A program made the position numbers and the translations under genes. A stretch of 64,000 nt of DNA from Effrenium voratum. Its lineage: Eukaryota; Sar; Dinophyceae; Suessiales; Symbiodiniaceae. The notes beneath the pieces were generated by a model. That model saw only the letters and a list, made by a program, of their open reading frames with translations. It did not search any database and was not told the origin of the DNA. The stretch covers positions 242,399-306,398 of the forward strand of contig CAUJNA010003736.1 of NCBI GenBank assembly GCA_963377175.1, read 5' to 3'. Below are positions 18,956 through 29,693 of the stretch, one piece after another. Every line of letters begins with the position of its first letter. Positions within the stretch are counted from its first letter, which is position 1.

Positions 18956-19824
18956 CTAACAAAATTTCGTGTTTCAGAAGTGGTTTGTTTATTCCTGCTA
19001 CTCTGTAAGTTTTATTGCCCATAATATCAACAACATTGAATATTTTATTAGACCATGTAGAGTTATACTCTTTTTTGTCGGTGTAATTGCCTCTTTTCTT
19101 TTGAAACACTTTTATCTTATCGTTCTCCTGTATTCTGGGATACTTTCTTTTGTTCTTTTCTCGTAGTTTCAGATTGACCTTTACATTTCATCCTTGTTGA
19201 CGAGTGTAATGTGCTGTTATACTGTTTCAATGCTGGTGTTAAGGCATCAGTCCATTTCATATTATTAAACCTAGCTCTATCATGAATTTTGTTTTTCATC
19301 GTCCTAATAAAACGTTCGGCTACATTTGCGTGTGTCTTCGTTATTATGTGTTTGATACCTTCGCTGTTGAAGAAATCCTGAACTTGGTTTTTGGTTGCAA
19401 ACGCTCCATCATCATCAGAATACACAGACATAGGGTAACCCATCTTTTTAAAACTTGTTCTAAGCGCCTTCAAAACGTGCTCTCCGTCTCTTTCCTCCAT
19501 TGGTATTACATCTGCTAATTTGCTGAAGATGTCAATCACGACTAAAGCATACTGTGGAACGTTCTTGTCTTTTGCTAAAGGTGACATATGCATTATGTCG
19601 ATTTGATATTCATACCTAGCAAACGGAGCGGTATAGGAATTTGTGCCTCTATAATTCGTGATTTGTTTATTGGGTTGTTTCTTCAAGAAAGACTTTACAT
19701 CGTCTAATGTTATTGTTGGGTCTTCTTCCTTTGCCTTCTTGTGTGTCGCTTGTGTGCTTCCGAAACCCTCGTCTAAGTCATAATAGATGTTGCTGATTAT
19801 TTGGTCTTTCGTTAATCTCGCCAT
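18945..19824 (-). pseudogene. int: Retrovirus-type (rve) DDE integrase, frameshifted
   Basis: The integrase of Polinton-like elements, which would insert viral DNA in the host genome. Start at 19822-19824 (MARLTKDQIISNIYYDL). The catalytic core has the DDE triad in order: Asp in YQIDIMHMS, Asp in VYSDDDGAFAT and Glu in NVAERFIRTMK (N-x-x-x-E type spacing). After HSSTRM the frame goes out near 19190. One frame over the C-terminal domain continues (LREKNKRKYPRIQ, then WSNKIFNVVDI and NKTYRVAG) to TAA at 18945-18947. A few codons of the linker seem to be missing too, so the lesion is probably a small deletion. Length about 290 residues when bridged, normal for the family. Confidence 0.87.
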
Positions 19825-19922
19825 TATATTATTTGATAGACAATATGTTTATCGATATAAACCCCCACCCCTTAACATAAAATAACTTGAATAAATATTA
19901 ACTTATAATATTAAGAAGTGAA
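19825..19922. promoter_or_regulatory. Divergent promoter region between integrase and the terminal gene
   Basis: 98 bases separate two divergent starts. AT-rich words (attatattatttgatag at the integrase side, ataatattaag at the other) resemble the leaders of other viral genes. Confidence 0.35.
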
Positions 19923-20342
19923 ATGCCAATGTTAGGAGTGACAGAAAAAGAGCTGGAACAGGATAGAAAGATAATATTGAGTTTCATTAAGGATAATCCC
20001 TATCCATCATATAAACAAGTCATTGAAATAATTAAAAACGATAGAGCGATTGAAGGCATTTATCCGGATGTGTTCGCCGAGTATGGAGAACAAAATCATC
20101 AATGGATAAAAGAGATTTACGAAAACATAATGAAAGAAGAACTCGTTAAACATAATGGTAATAGTATTAATGAAAGAGGAGGAATGACAGCAATGCAGTT
20201 TAATTACTATACTTTGATATCAGTGTTGCGTTATTTAGTACAACAAAGAACACCAATGAAATATTATGACGTTAACATCTGGTATAATATCAGAAACATC
20301 TTATGCAGTTCTTGGAACAACATAGGAGAGTGGAGACATTGA
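19923..20342 (+). CDS. Unknown PLV protein near the right end
   Basis: 139 residues, intact, from ATG 19923. Mixed helical composition with aromatic-rich C-terminal third (YYDVNIWYNIRNIL...NNIGEW). No cysteines arranged for metal binding and no membrane segment. Not recognised. It is the last viral gene before the composition changes at about 20450. Confidence 0.55.
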   Translation: MPMLGVTEKELEQDRKIILSFIKDNPYPSYKQVIEIIKNDRAIEGIYPDVFAEYGEQNHQWIKEIYENIMKEELVKHNGNSINERGGMTAMQFNYYTLISVLRYLVQQRTPMKYYDVNIWYNIRNILCSSWNNIGEWRH

Positions 20343-20890
20343 AAATAGGTTTATTCATATTATTCTACAACTATATGATTACAACATTTATACACTTATA
20401 TGTTATAATTATAGTGAACTTTTAACCTATAAACATTTCATTAAATGACAAACCAGAAGAACCGCCCAAAAGCCAACCCGTGAAACCACAGAAAGTCCTA
20501 ACCTCTTTCAATCAATAAAACTAAAAGTTGAAATCTGGAACGAAACAGGGGACCAAATCATCAATTCGTTACCGCATTCATATCGGTATTTCTTGCCCCC
20601 AAAATCAGCCTTGAAAAAACAAATAAGATAGAACAAAAACCAGAACAGGCAACCATCTACCCCCCGCCCCCTGAAATCAGCCTTTTCTACATTTTTTCCC
20701 CCCGCCCCCCCAAGATCCGCGCCCAGCGGCTTTCGTCTGTCAACTGTCTGGCAACTGACTCCACTGTCTGGCAAACTATCCAGCAACTCACGGACAACTA
20801 TCTGTCAAGTGTCTTCCAAAAAGCCTCCCAAACAATCGCAAGGCCTGTCATGGAAAGAGGCCAACGGAAGGTGAGGCGGTTCTTCTGGGG
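20343..20890. other. Right viral edge and host flank, no gene seen
   Basis: AT-rich to about 20450, then abruptly host-like with C-rich runs at 20660-20720. No terminal repeat matching 2340-2450 was recognised. Confidence 0.5.
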
Positions 20891-21276
20891 ATGGAGGGCC
20901 CGGACGAAGACTTGGTGCCTTACCTTGCGCCGTTCCCAGAAGAAGTCCCACGGCCCTTTCAACCAAATGCAGCGGCAGTCCCTCTACCCAGCATGGCGGC
21001 GACGGGGGGCTCAGAGTAGAAGGAGGAGCCAGACGACGGGCAGCTGGTCGCGGAGGCGGACGGTGAGGGGTGGAATAGCCTTGGGGCGGCGGCGGAGGCG
21101 GCGGAGGTGGAGGAGCCGCCAGTTGAGCAGGTCCACGCCGCGGCTGTGTCGCTTGGCGTGGACCTCTTAACCCTCACTGCGAAGCCTTCACCCGGACATG
21201 GGCGGCGCCGCAGCTCCTTGCTTTTTTTGGCAAAGTTTTTGGCTAGCGCTGACGCTCAAGAGTTTTTACGGGAGTA
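20891..21276 (+). CDS. Coding-like host segment, candidate first exon(s), with an in-frame TAG
   Basis: From ATG 20891 the frame reads like a Pro/Glu/Ala-rich disordered N-terminus (MEGPDEDLVPYLAPFPEE) to a TAG near 21017. It then continues in the same frame with acidic Ala-rich sequence (EEPDDGQLVAEADGEGW) to a TAA near 21276. Either the TAG lies in an unrecognised short intron or this copy is damaged. Codon composition is GC-rich like the proven exons further right. Confidence 0.4.
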
Positions 21277-21317
21277 AAAGGTGGCAGGAATTGACGAAAT
21301 AATGGTTGAGAGGAAAT

Positions 21318-21460
21318 GCTGGCGAGAGCTCGCAAGTTCATACGCGAGGGAACCTGAAGTAGTACGTCGGACTGGCTGCAAAGCTGGAGGACCAATTTGG
21401 CGTTCTCCTTTGCCACTGCCAGAAAAGTGTCAAGCAATTCAAGGCTATGGCAGGCCAGTG
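21318..21460 (+). CDS. Helical coding-like host segment, possibly BAR-like
   Basis: Two frames give helix-rich pieces, ARARKFIREGT and YVGLAAKLEDQFGVLL, that would abut if a few bases near 21350 were changed. The word order resembles the start of BAR domains of LAM/Sip3-type proteins, which would fit the GRAM-VASt gene downstream. The link is a guess. Confidence 0.3.
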
Positions 21461-22204
21461 TTTTTTCCTTTTTTGGAAACCCCGAAAATCAAAGAGTCTA
21501 GTCGCAACTTTTGGGCGCAGCAACCGGTGCAGGCTGCCCCACATGCTCTCAGGAGCACCAAGGCTGTGGTTTTGTGGCTGGGTGCTTGCGCGTTCAAAAG
21601 GACTTCCCAGCTCTTTGGACAAAATTTTTGAATCGCGCACGGAAACGTGGCAGAACGCCAAGCGCGCTGTGAGGGACGCCTGCCTCACTGCTGCCGCGCC
21701 TTAGCTCTGACAGAATTGTTTCAACCGACTCTTAAGCCGTCCCCCACCAAATTCCCACCAACCAACAGCTTGTTGAGGTGACCGACCCAAGAAAGCAGCC
21801 AGCGACGCACCAATTCACCGCCAAGCACCCAACAGCCGGTTTTTTGAGCACTAAATCCGCGAAGGAGAACGGGCTCCACCTCCACGGAGAAGAGGGGAGT
21901 GGCGACAGCATTGCGCAGCTAAAGTAGGCGAGTCCTCGTCCTCTGTTGCTGCTCTGTGGGCAACAAACCACCTGCTGCCCCTGTGACGGCTGCGCCTGTG
22001 CCATTGGCGTTCGTGCAAATGGTTGCTGCTCAAGCCTGCTTCAGTTTGATTTTCCTCTTCCTCTGTGCTGTCTCCGCGTTTGCCTATCTGAGGCGAGGAG
22101 GCAAAGCACAATCGAAGGAAGCGTAGCTCCCTCGGCAACTGCAGCCTGGCAAAAAACAAAAAGGTCTTCACATGTAAGCTGCGACCCGCAGATCTTTTTT
22201 ACTT

Positions 22205-22350
22205 GACAGGTGCGCCGTGAGACCGGGCTGGAGCAGGAAGCGGCGTCAGTCGCTCCACGAGCATCAGCGCCACGGTGGGAAACGCCAGGAGCTGATGCAA
22301 GAGGTGGCCAGGCTGGAGGCTGGGGGACACAGAGCTCGAAGTGCTTTTTT
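22205..22350 (+). CDS. Coding-like host segment (coiled-coil type)
   Basis: The frame containing KRQELMQEVARLEAGG is helical and GC-rich. Exon borders and partner gene are not established. Confidence 0.3.
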
Positions 22351-22439
22351 CCACACGCGCTTTGAGGAGAATGTGAAGCACTTGCAGAGCTCGAGAAAGG
22401 CTTTTAGTTGTTTGAAGAGCTGTGCCAAAATAATGGGTT

Positions 22440-23215
22440 TTTTTGTACAGTGCAGCACTCTCAGCGCCTCAACCTTCAAAACTGTGGAACTGTCCCTATG
22501 TTCTGCTTCTTGGAAAGCAACAAATACAGCGCAGCTATTTTCTGCTTCTTGAAAGCAAAACATAGGGACAGCGCAGCGCTTTCAGCACCTTTGCAAAAAT
22601 AGGGACAGTGCAGCACTTTCAGTCGACCTCCAAAAGCGTGGAACTCTCCCTATTTTCTGCTTTTTGCAAAGCAAAAAATAGGGGCAGCGCAGCTCCAACA
22701 GTGTGGAACTGTCCGTATTATCTGCTTCTTGAAGAGCAACAAATAGGGACAGCACAGCACTTTTGAGCACCTCGACCTCCAAAAGTGTGGAACTGTCCAT
22801 ATTTTCTGCTTGAAAACCTTTAAAAGTGCTGTGCTGTCCCCCATTTTTTTAAAACGTGCTGTACTGTCCCTAAAAATACTTACAAAAACACAACTTATTT
22901 GAGTTTTGGAGAAGGAAGCTGGAGACTCCAAAATAATTTGCTTTTTACACTTTTGAAGGTTTTCAAGCAATAAATAGGGGCAGCGCAGCACGCACCTCGG
23001 CCTCTAAAAGTGTGGGACTGTCCCTATTTTCTGATTCTTGGAAAGCCTAACACTGAGACAGTACAGCACTTTCCGAAAATGGGGACAGTACAGCACCCAC
23101 AGCACCTCGACCTTCAAAAGTGTGGCTGTCCGTTTTTTCTTCTTGGAAAGTAAAAAATGGGGACAGCGCAGCGCCCGCAGCACCTCGACCTCCATTGTTG
23201 GACAAAGCAACACCA
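22440..23215. repeat. Array of hairpin-forming imperfect repeats
   Basis: About eight diverged copies of a unit of roughly 60-110 bp. The shared core is 'ggaactgtccctattttctgcttctt' style sequence followed by its inverse 'aaaatagggacagcgcagc', so TGTCCCTATTTT faces AAAATAGGGACA in each unit. Spacing varies. Small open frames on both strands here are repeat artefacts. Confidence 0.75.
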
Positions 23216-23513
23216 AACAACAGCACTTCACACCTGACACGCTTCCATCTGCTGTCCGCAAAACAAATCATCTGCTGCCACTTCTTCTTGAAAACCATCT
23301 GCCAAAGCCAAAGCCAACAGAAGCCGAAATCATAAACGGATTCTGTTTTAGGTTTATGGGTTCTTATCAACATCAACCAGTTGCTTGCAAGTTTGCATGA
23401 GCTTCACTATCTTCACAAAACACCGCCATTTGCGGTGTTTTTGCTGTTCAGAAGCTCTACGCAAGGCAGATTGACTTGCAAGAGCTCTTGGCAGAGGTGA
23501 AGCGCGGATCTTC

Positions 23514-23560
23514 GGGGGGGGGGGGGGGGGGGCCATATATATATATATAAACACAAATAT
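23514..23560. repeat. G homopolymer of about 20 followed by (AT)n
   Basis: A run of G directly abuts ccatatatatatatata. Length is likely unstable and may be mis-sized in assembly. Confidence 0.8.
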
Positions 23561-24483
23561 GAATATATACAGATTGTACCAGAACAACAGAGCAACCAGC
23601 ACCGTTTGGCTGGCGCGAGGTTTCTTCAGCGGGCCGCTGCCCGATTTTCTGGCTCCTGGCCCTCAGTGGAAGCGGTGGAGGTGCAGCGGGCGCTTCCAAC
23701 GGCCGGGCGCCAAGGCACGAAGAGAGGGGCGGAAAAGGCTTCTTGACTGCTACTGGGTTGAATCTTTATAGACTTTAAACTTTTTGCACTAAACCCCCAA
23801 AAGTTAAACTGTTTGCAGGGGGGCCAACAGTAACCAAGGCTTGGATGAATTTTTTCGAGGGCGCCCTCGTCACCTTGGCTTGAAGGGACGGGAAGCCAGC
23901 ATTTTTTGGGTCCCACGGGTTTCTGAGGTTTGCATCTTGGTTTAAGGGAAGTCAGATGGGAAGCCACCATTTGGGTTTCTGAGGGTTTCATCTTGGTTTG
24001 GGGAGGTCAGATGGGAAGCCGCCATCTTTTTGGGGTCTGTTTATTTTATCGATATGTAGCTTTTTTGACGCGCAAATCTGTGGATCAAGGGTTGGTTCCA
24101 GAACTGGTTTATGTGCGCAGACGCTTTGGAGCTTGTTTATGCAAGGGGGAAATAACAGGTCCCACCTTATGTTGCCTAAGTCCTCCAAATAGGATTTTGT
24201 GTGTCTTCTGAGGTTACCCTATCAGGTTGGCTTCAAGGGAGATCAGAGGGAAACCAACCATCGGCCGGATGTTGCTTTTCTCCAGTTTGGTTTGGGGTGA
24301 GCCTTCTTTCCGCCAAGCCCCAAGCTCATACCTGCTTCGGTTAGACGTTTTGCCTGAATCGGCTTCGACGTCTGGCACGAGGTCGGCTTCGATTCTCTCC
24401 ACGGGCCGCCTGCGGAACCCTGCTTGATCAAGGACTTCAACGTGCCATTCCCTTTGCAGTCGATGCTCGCCAATACATTGGTA

Positions 24484-24573
24484 TGGGTCAAAATAAAGCC
24501 ACCAGAGGACCGCTTGTCTTAGTCTTTGTTTCCATTTACCAGGGTTCCATGTTGGGTACCTATTTTTGACCCA
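24484..24573. mobile_element. Family-B inverted-repeat element, copy 1
   Basis: Ends TGGGTCAAAAT and ATTTTTGACCCA are inverse to each other. The interior shares 'tttccatttaccagggttcca' with copies at 30869, 41924, 52610, 55773 and 63843. No coding capacity. Confidence 0.65.
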
Positions 24574-25200
24574 CCCTATATCCAAGATTTGTGGTCTGGC
24601 GATTCTGGGGGCTTACATGAGCTGAGAATATGATTGAAGGGCCAAACAAGGAACTATTGCAAAGATGGTCATGGCTGGTTGATTGGTAGGATTCCTTGCA
24701 ACGGATGCGAAGAATCATACTGTGACTCCCATCAAAGACACAAGCAACATTGCAAGCAGCAATATTACAAGTTGGCAAAGATGGACATAGACCCCTCTAG
24801 TCATGGGATGTACTCTCATTGCAAAGGTTCGGGGAACCACGACTGTGGCACGGCACACCATTTTTGTCATGGCGCATATTCTCCTTTCAGGTGGTTCTAA
24901 ACGTCAGGGGCTGAGTTCAAGTGAACTTGTGGGCGGGATGTTGAAATGGGAAAATACAGGGCCCCCCCTGTGCTGGAGTAGGGTTTGTCTTAAAATAGGG
25001 GAACCCCTCAAAATTTGTGGTTTCCCTTTGGATTCCCTTTCAACACAACCCCCTAACAAGGTTCCAGTCAAAAAGACACACCCAGTATCGTTTCCAAGGC
25101 GCCCGTTGTATAAAAGCTGCAATCCTTGCACACGGAATTTGACGTCTCCGATCTCGCCGATTTTTGGCGGTGAATCGGGTCTGAATGTATCACACCTCTG

Positions 25201-25317
25201 AGCCGTTTTGGAGCCACTGGCTCGTTCACCCGATCGGACGACCCATTCGAGCGAAGGCTCGATGATCTCCGCAGCCCAAGGCTGGCCGGAGCTGGTGTTG
25301 GCAGCGAAAACGACGCG
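25201..25317 (+). CDS. Coding-like host segment
   Basis: Reads SRFGATGSFTRSDDPFERRL and on, a polar Ser/Arg/Asp-rich linker style, to a TGA near 25317. Composition fits a host exon; gene identity unknown. Confidence 0.35.
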
Positions 25318-25810
25318 GGTGGATGAAGCTGCCGGCTTTTGTGGGCAACACCCGAAATTAGAACGAGCTTGCTCGATGAAGGTTGTAGGGGTTGATTTCC
25401 CATTTATTGCAAACACCGTTCTTTTCAACAACAAGCTGTTTCCGCCTGGGTTTGATGGTGTCCTGAACACAAACCTCATGTAAGCGGTGCCTGCCAAAGG
25501 TTCCTGTAATTCAAGTTTACACCCAAATAGGTGCGGCAAGCCTCCTTTCAGCACTTTCACCACGTACCATGGGTCTTGGGTGGACAGCGATCAGATATGC
25601 CAGGTTTGGATTATGACTCAACTGGCCCTGCGTGTTTGTGCTTCAGCCGGCAAATCAGTGCAAGGAAACCACCATTCGGCAGAAGGATCACTCCCCAGGA
25701 TTAACGGTGGAACTCAACAGTTGGCCAGCGGAATTTCCTTTTGGGGGACCCCTTTGTTGGGGTCCATGGAAACTTGTAGGGGAGCAAGGCTTGATTTTGG
25801 AACCTGACAG

Positions 25811-25895
25811 GTATCCATGCCCGGAGCATCCCGCCTTGATGATGTACTCCCCCAGCGGCGTGTTCTCCTCCTACGACATTGGCAGGGAGGTCCGC
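25811..25895 (+). CDS. Coding-like host segment
   Basis: After 'cag' the frame reads YPCPEHPALMMYSPSGVFSS and continues YDIGREVRSA. A 3' splice site precedes it. No family recognised. Confidence 0.35.
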
Positions 25896-26136
25896 TCTGC
25901 CCGGTGCTGTTGAATTTGTTCCTCAGGGCTCCCAAAATGGGTAGGGGACCCCCCCAAACAAGTGGCTTCCCTTTGGTTTCCCCTTAAAGGCAACAAGACA
26001 ACCCATCCCCCTTTGGGTGGATTTAGACATCGCCTTTTGGTCCCAAGGTGAGCTTCCTTTAGGGGTGATACAAGGGGGAACTATAGCCAGGTTTCGGCTC
26101 AAAGACTCCAGGAAGTCCTAGAAGTCAACCAAACCC

Positions 26137-26236
26137 CAAGCATTTGGCGAACTCCCGCAGAATTTCCTGGCGGTTTCTCTCATTGGCTCTATTGAACCTG
26201 AGCTGTGCCGCCTGGAAGAAGGCTGCGGAGCTCTGC
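26137..26236 (-). CDS. Coding-like segment on the minus strand
   Basis: The minus strand reads SSAAFFQAAQLRFNRANERN and on, a clean amphipathic helix, more protein-like than any + frame. It suggests a gene or retrocopy in the opposite direction inside the 23-30 kb host interval. Confidence 0.3.
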
Positions 26237-29200
26237 CAAAGAACCGGCGGACCTGTTTTAGTTTCGACAGGAAGCCAAAAATCGGTCAAACCGTCGGACC
26301 TTGTTTAGCGTCTGCAAGCAAGCCACACGGGCCTCCCTCAGTGATTGTGGAATTTCTGAGGTTCAAAGCCTAAGGGGTACAAAGGGGGGTGGGTAGTTAG
26401 GTAGTTCAGAGCCCTGGCGTTCCTTAGGGTTCCTTAAAGTTTCCAGATTTCCTTGAGTTTTTTGAAGGAGCCTTAGGGACCTCCCTCCCTTGGACCACCC
26501 CCTCGGATTCCATGAGTAACTGGCAGGTCGTGCAGCACGGGGACGGGCTCCGTTTCGCGGACGGGGCGGATGCGCGGCCGGCCCATGCGCCGGCCTTGGA
26601 TGGAGGGGAGGCTCAAACACATATATATATATTGTTTTTCTTTTGAATGAAACAGAAACATATATGTGTTAATACTTTTGGTTGTTGATTGTTTTTGAAT
26701 GAAACAGAAGAAGCACTATTTGCATCTCACACTTGGTATACATATTTTTGTCAACTTATGTATACTTTTGTAATTCTCGGGTTCCCCATTCTTGTTCTTA
26801 AGGTTGGTTTCATTGTCTTTTTCGCCCAGTGTTTCTTTTTGCAAGGCCTATTTTTGTTTGACAGACCTCGGATGATCCACCATTGCTGTGTGCGTAGAAG
26901 CGACAGGTTTTGTCTGACTGGATGTTCCGCTCCCATGGCATGGTGTGCCATGTCCAGAGGGTCAAGTTGCTTGATTGTAGTTTCTTGTCAAGGACCATGA
27001 CATTGAGAGAATCTTGTTCTTAATTTGTGAGAATCTTAATCTTTGTTCTTAATTTGTCAAGGAAATGTGAGAATCTTTGTTCTTAGTTTGGGTCAATCGT
27101 TTCTCTGTAGCTATGACTAGTCCAACTTGCGATAAGAGCCGAGGTGCACCGCATGGAGTCTTTCGAGGATGCGGTGGCGCACATGTGCGAGAGGCCCAGT
27201 GATGTCCAGCCACCTGGACGCATTTTGAAGTCCCAGCATGAGCCTTGCTCCTTCGCAGGTTGACACGGAACCCGAAGAAAGGGGGCTGCGAGAAAGGCGA
27301 TTCCGCTGAACATGATTGGTCTTATTTGGGTTCCAAATCGGGGGGAGCCTTGTTGGCCCTCTAGCCCGGTTTGAGCGCCAAAAATTGGGCGGCGGCGCTG
27401 AGGTTCAGCGCGGGTGAGGTTCCGGTGAAGTACTTGCGCCAAGGCTTTCCGGAACGTCAGCGCCGGGTGCCCAAGTCTTGCGTGCCCCATATGGCCTGTC
27501 AGTACCCCTTATGCATCCCCAGAAAAAAAGAGAAACAAAGAAGCATCAACAAGTAATCCTTTTTATACCTCATACTATTATTATACCCGGCTTACACAGA
27601 TGTATTACGCCGTATTTGTTGGCATGGTTTCACCCCCACACACATCAAAGCCAATCCATCGGCTTGAGGCCGGGAGGTGCTCGAAGAGATGGGTCTGAAC
27701 CCTGGGCTCTTCGCGGACTTCTCGGCGTATTGCTCCGAGCCTTGGATGTGAAGACGTGGCTTGGGTTTTGAGAGCTGCCCCTACCAAAGTTGGTTTATGG
27801 GAAGCCAACTGGAGAGCCAAGCCCAAAAAGAGGGCGTCTCCTATTTTGACTCATACTCAGGAGAATTGGTCCACAAAAACAGGGACTTGCCAAATTTCCC
27901 ATGCCGGGAAACCAAGTGTATAATTTTGTCTGTACATGGGAAACAGCGGAAACGTCCAGAGTCCGCGAAGCTGTGGTTTCCTTTTCGGTTTCTCCTTTTG
28001 CGTTGCTCGTTTTCGGGTCGTAAAGGAACACCAAGGGACCAAAAGTAGCATTTCTATTCGGGATCCCTGATTTGGGTGTGTCCTATTGTTTGGTGCCCCC
28101 CGATTTTGGGCGTGTCTTATTTTTTTGGGTAGCCCCCCAAAATAGCGGTTTCCTGGTGGTTTCCTTTTAAACCCACAACAAAAGGGTGCCCTCAAAAAGA
28201 CGAGACACCCATTCTGAGACACACACACACCTACACAAACCTTCCTGGACCAACAAGTGGCTTTGGGCGCCTATCACCGCTTTTTCCGCCAGCGAGTGGC
28301 GAGGATCAGATGTGTTCTTCGAGCCCTCCTACTCGCCGCTCAACACACCCTTGGCCCCCAGTTTTGGGGTAATGTTTGGGGTATACATCTATCTAGCGCC
28401 TAGATTTGCGCATGGCATGAGCAAATCTATCCATACGCTCCCATTCTCTTCAGGGATCCTGCTCTTCCAAAAAGGGGCCAAGCCTCCGAGAAAAACGACT
28501 CGGTGGTCTCTAAAGAGACCGACGGGTGAAGATGGTGGGGAATCAAACCCGAGAAAGGCCAATGCGACCCCAGCTTGGGTCGGTTTTTCTTCCAGAAAAC
28601 CCATTTTTTTCTTCTTTTTCTTGGGTGGTGTTTGGGACCCGTTCATGACCAACCAGGACCAGCACTCGGTGACCAACTTCCACTTCGACCAGCACCCTGG
28701 TTGCTTGCAGATGTGCGCCGGGCGGAAGCAGGCCACTTGGTCCGGGCAGCGCTCGAATGCGGGCATTGAGCCTCGAAGCTGGCGGTGGGCTCCCTTCTTA
28801 AAATGTGAGGCGCCTTTTTTTAAGGTTGGACCCCCCCCCCCCCCCGCCGATTTTTTGTGGTTGTTGTGGTTTTCCTTTCGAGGTCCTTAAAAAAGACGGA
28901 CCCAAGTCAACTCCAAAGGGGTTTCCCAAAATACGGGACCCATACATGTTGAGGCCTGTGCATTCGGCAGGATGCCAAGTGAAGATTGACGTTCAGTTCC
29001 GACTCTCGCATTTTTGCGTTGCGCTCTTCAAGAGCCGAGGTTTTGTTGGTGCATCCCCGCTTTTCCAGCTACATGAGATCCTTCGTGGAAGACAGGCCGC
29101 TGCCTATGGGCTCGTGTGAACTGGTGTGAGCATGCGCCAGGCGATCTTGGATCACGACGGAGATTCAGGACAGTCAAGCTGGGGTGTGATAGGTTTCAGG

Positions 29201-29578
29201 AACCGTTTGTGCTTATTGTCTTGGCCTGTAATGACCAATACGAGCCAGGGTTGCTTAGGAGGGGAGGGATATTTGCGATGCTCCTGGATGCTGTTGGCCC
29301 CAACAATTGTGTAAGAACGGTGCGTGATGCATTGCTGTGTTGGGTGCTTCTTTTGTGAATGGCTGATTCGACTGAGGCTTTGGCAGTTCGCACGATTGTT
29401 TTTTTCTTCTGGACGTGAAAACTGAGAAGCCTTCGCTGTTTGATTTTGCGGGTTCGATGGCGGGGTGGATGATGGGTATGCTTGCTTGGAGGGATAGCCG
29501 GTTCATTCATTTTCTGCAGCTGCTGCGCAGAGTTTCGTTGGACTCAGGTTTAGCCAGGTTTTGGAAGTTTCTTACAAG

Positions 29579-29693
29579 ATCAGATTGCAATGCGCTCGAT
29601 CGCCAAGCATATGGTCGAGGTGCTAGTGACTCATCAAGAACAGCAGCTTGCAGCAACCATGTCTTGGAGTAGGCTCCTCGAAAGCTCAGCAAG
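29579..29693 (+). CDS. Candidate host exon, helical
   Basis: Bounded by 'cttacaag' and 'gcaag|gtagct'. Reads QIAMRSIAKHMVEVLV then THQEQQLAATMSWSRLL, a strongly helical segment. It could be part of the BAR-like N-terminal region of the GRAM-VASt gene; not proven. Confidence 0.45.

Larger units (their letters stand above)
2340..20460. mobile_element. Endogenous polinton-like virus (PLV / Polinton-type), decayed
   Basis: An AT-rich block with sharp composition changes on both sides and none of the GC/GA introns seen in the flanks. It encodes an rve integrase, protein-primed polymerase B, A32-like ATPase, major capsid, penton, S74 fibre, lipase-like protein, GIY-YIG nuclease and several zinc-binding proteins. 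That combination is diagnostic of PLVs and Polintons, which share these modules. Left-arm genes run on the - strand from 10662 to 2472; capsid and fibre genes run on the + strand from 10739 to 16100; ATPase and integrase are again on the - strand. Many genes carry frameshifts or stops, so the copy is very unlikely to be active. The borders are placed by composition only: terminal repeats and a target duplication were looked for and not found, so the ends may be truncated. Confidence 0.93.

Noticed and set aside
2379..20441. ATGAATATGTTTAT at 2379-2392 versus the inverse of 20429-20441 (13 of 14 matched with one gap) as viral terminal repeats
   Set aside because: The match does not extend on either side and such AT words are frequent here.
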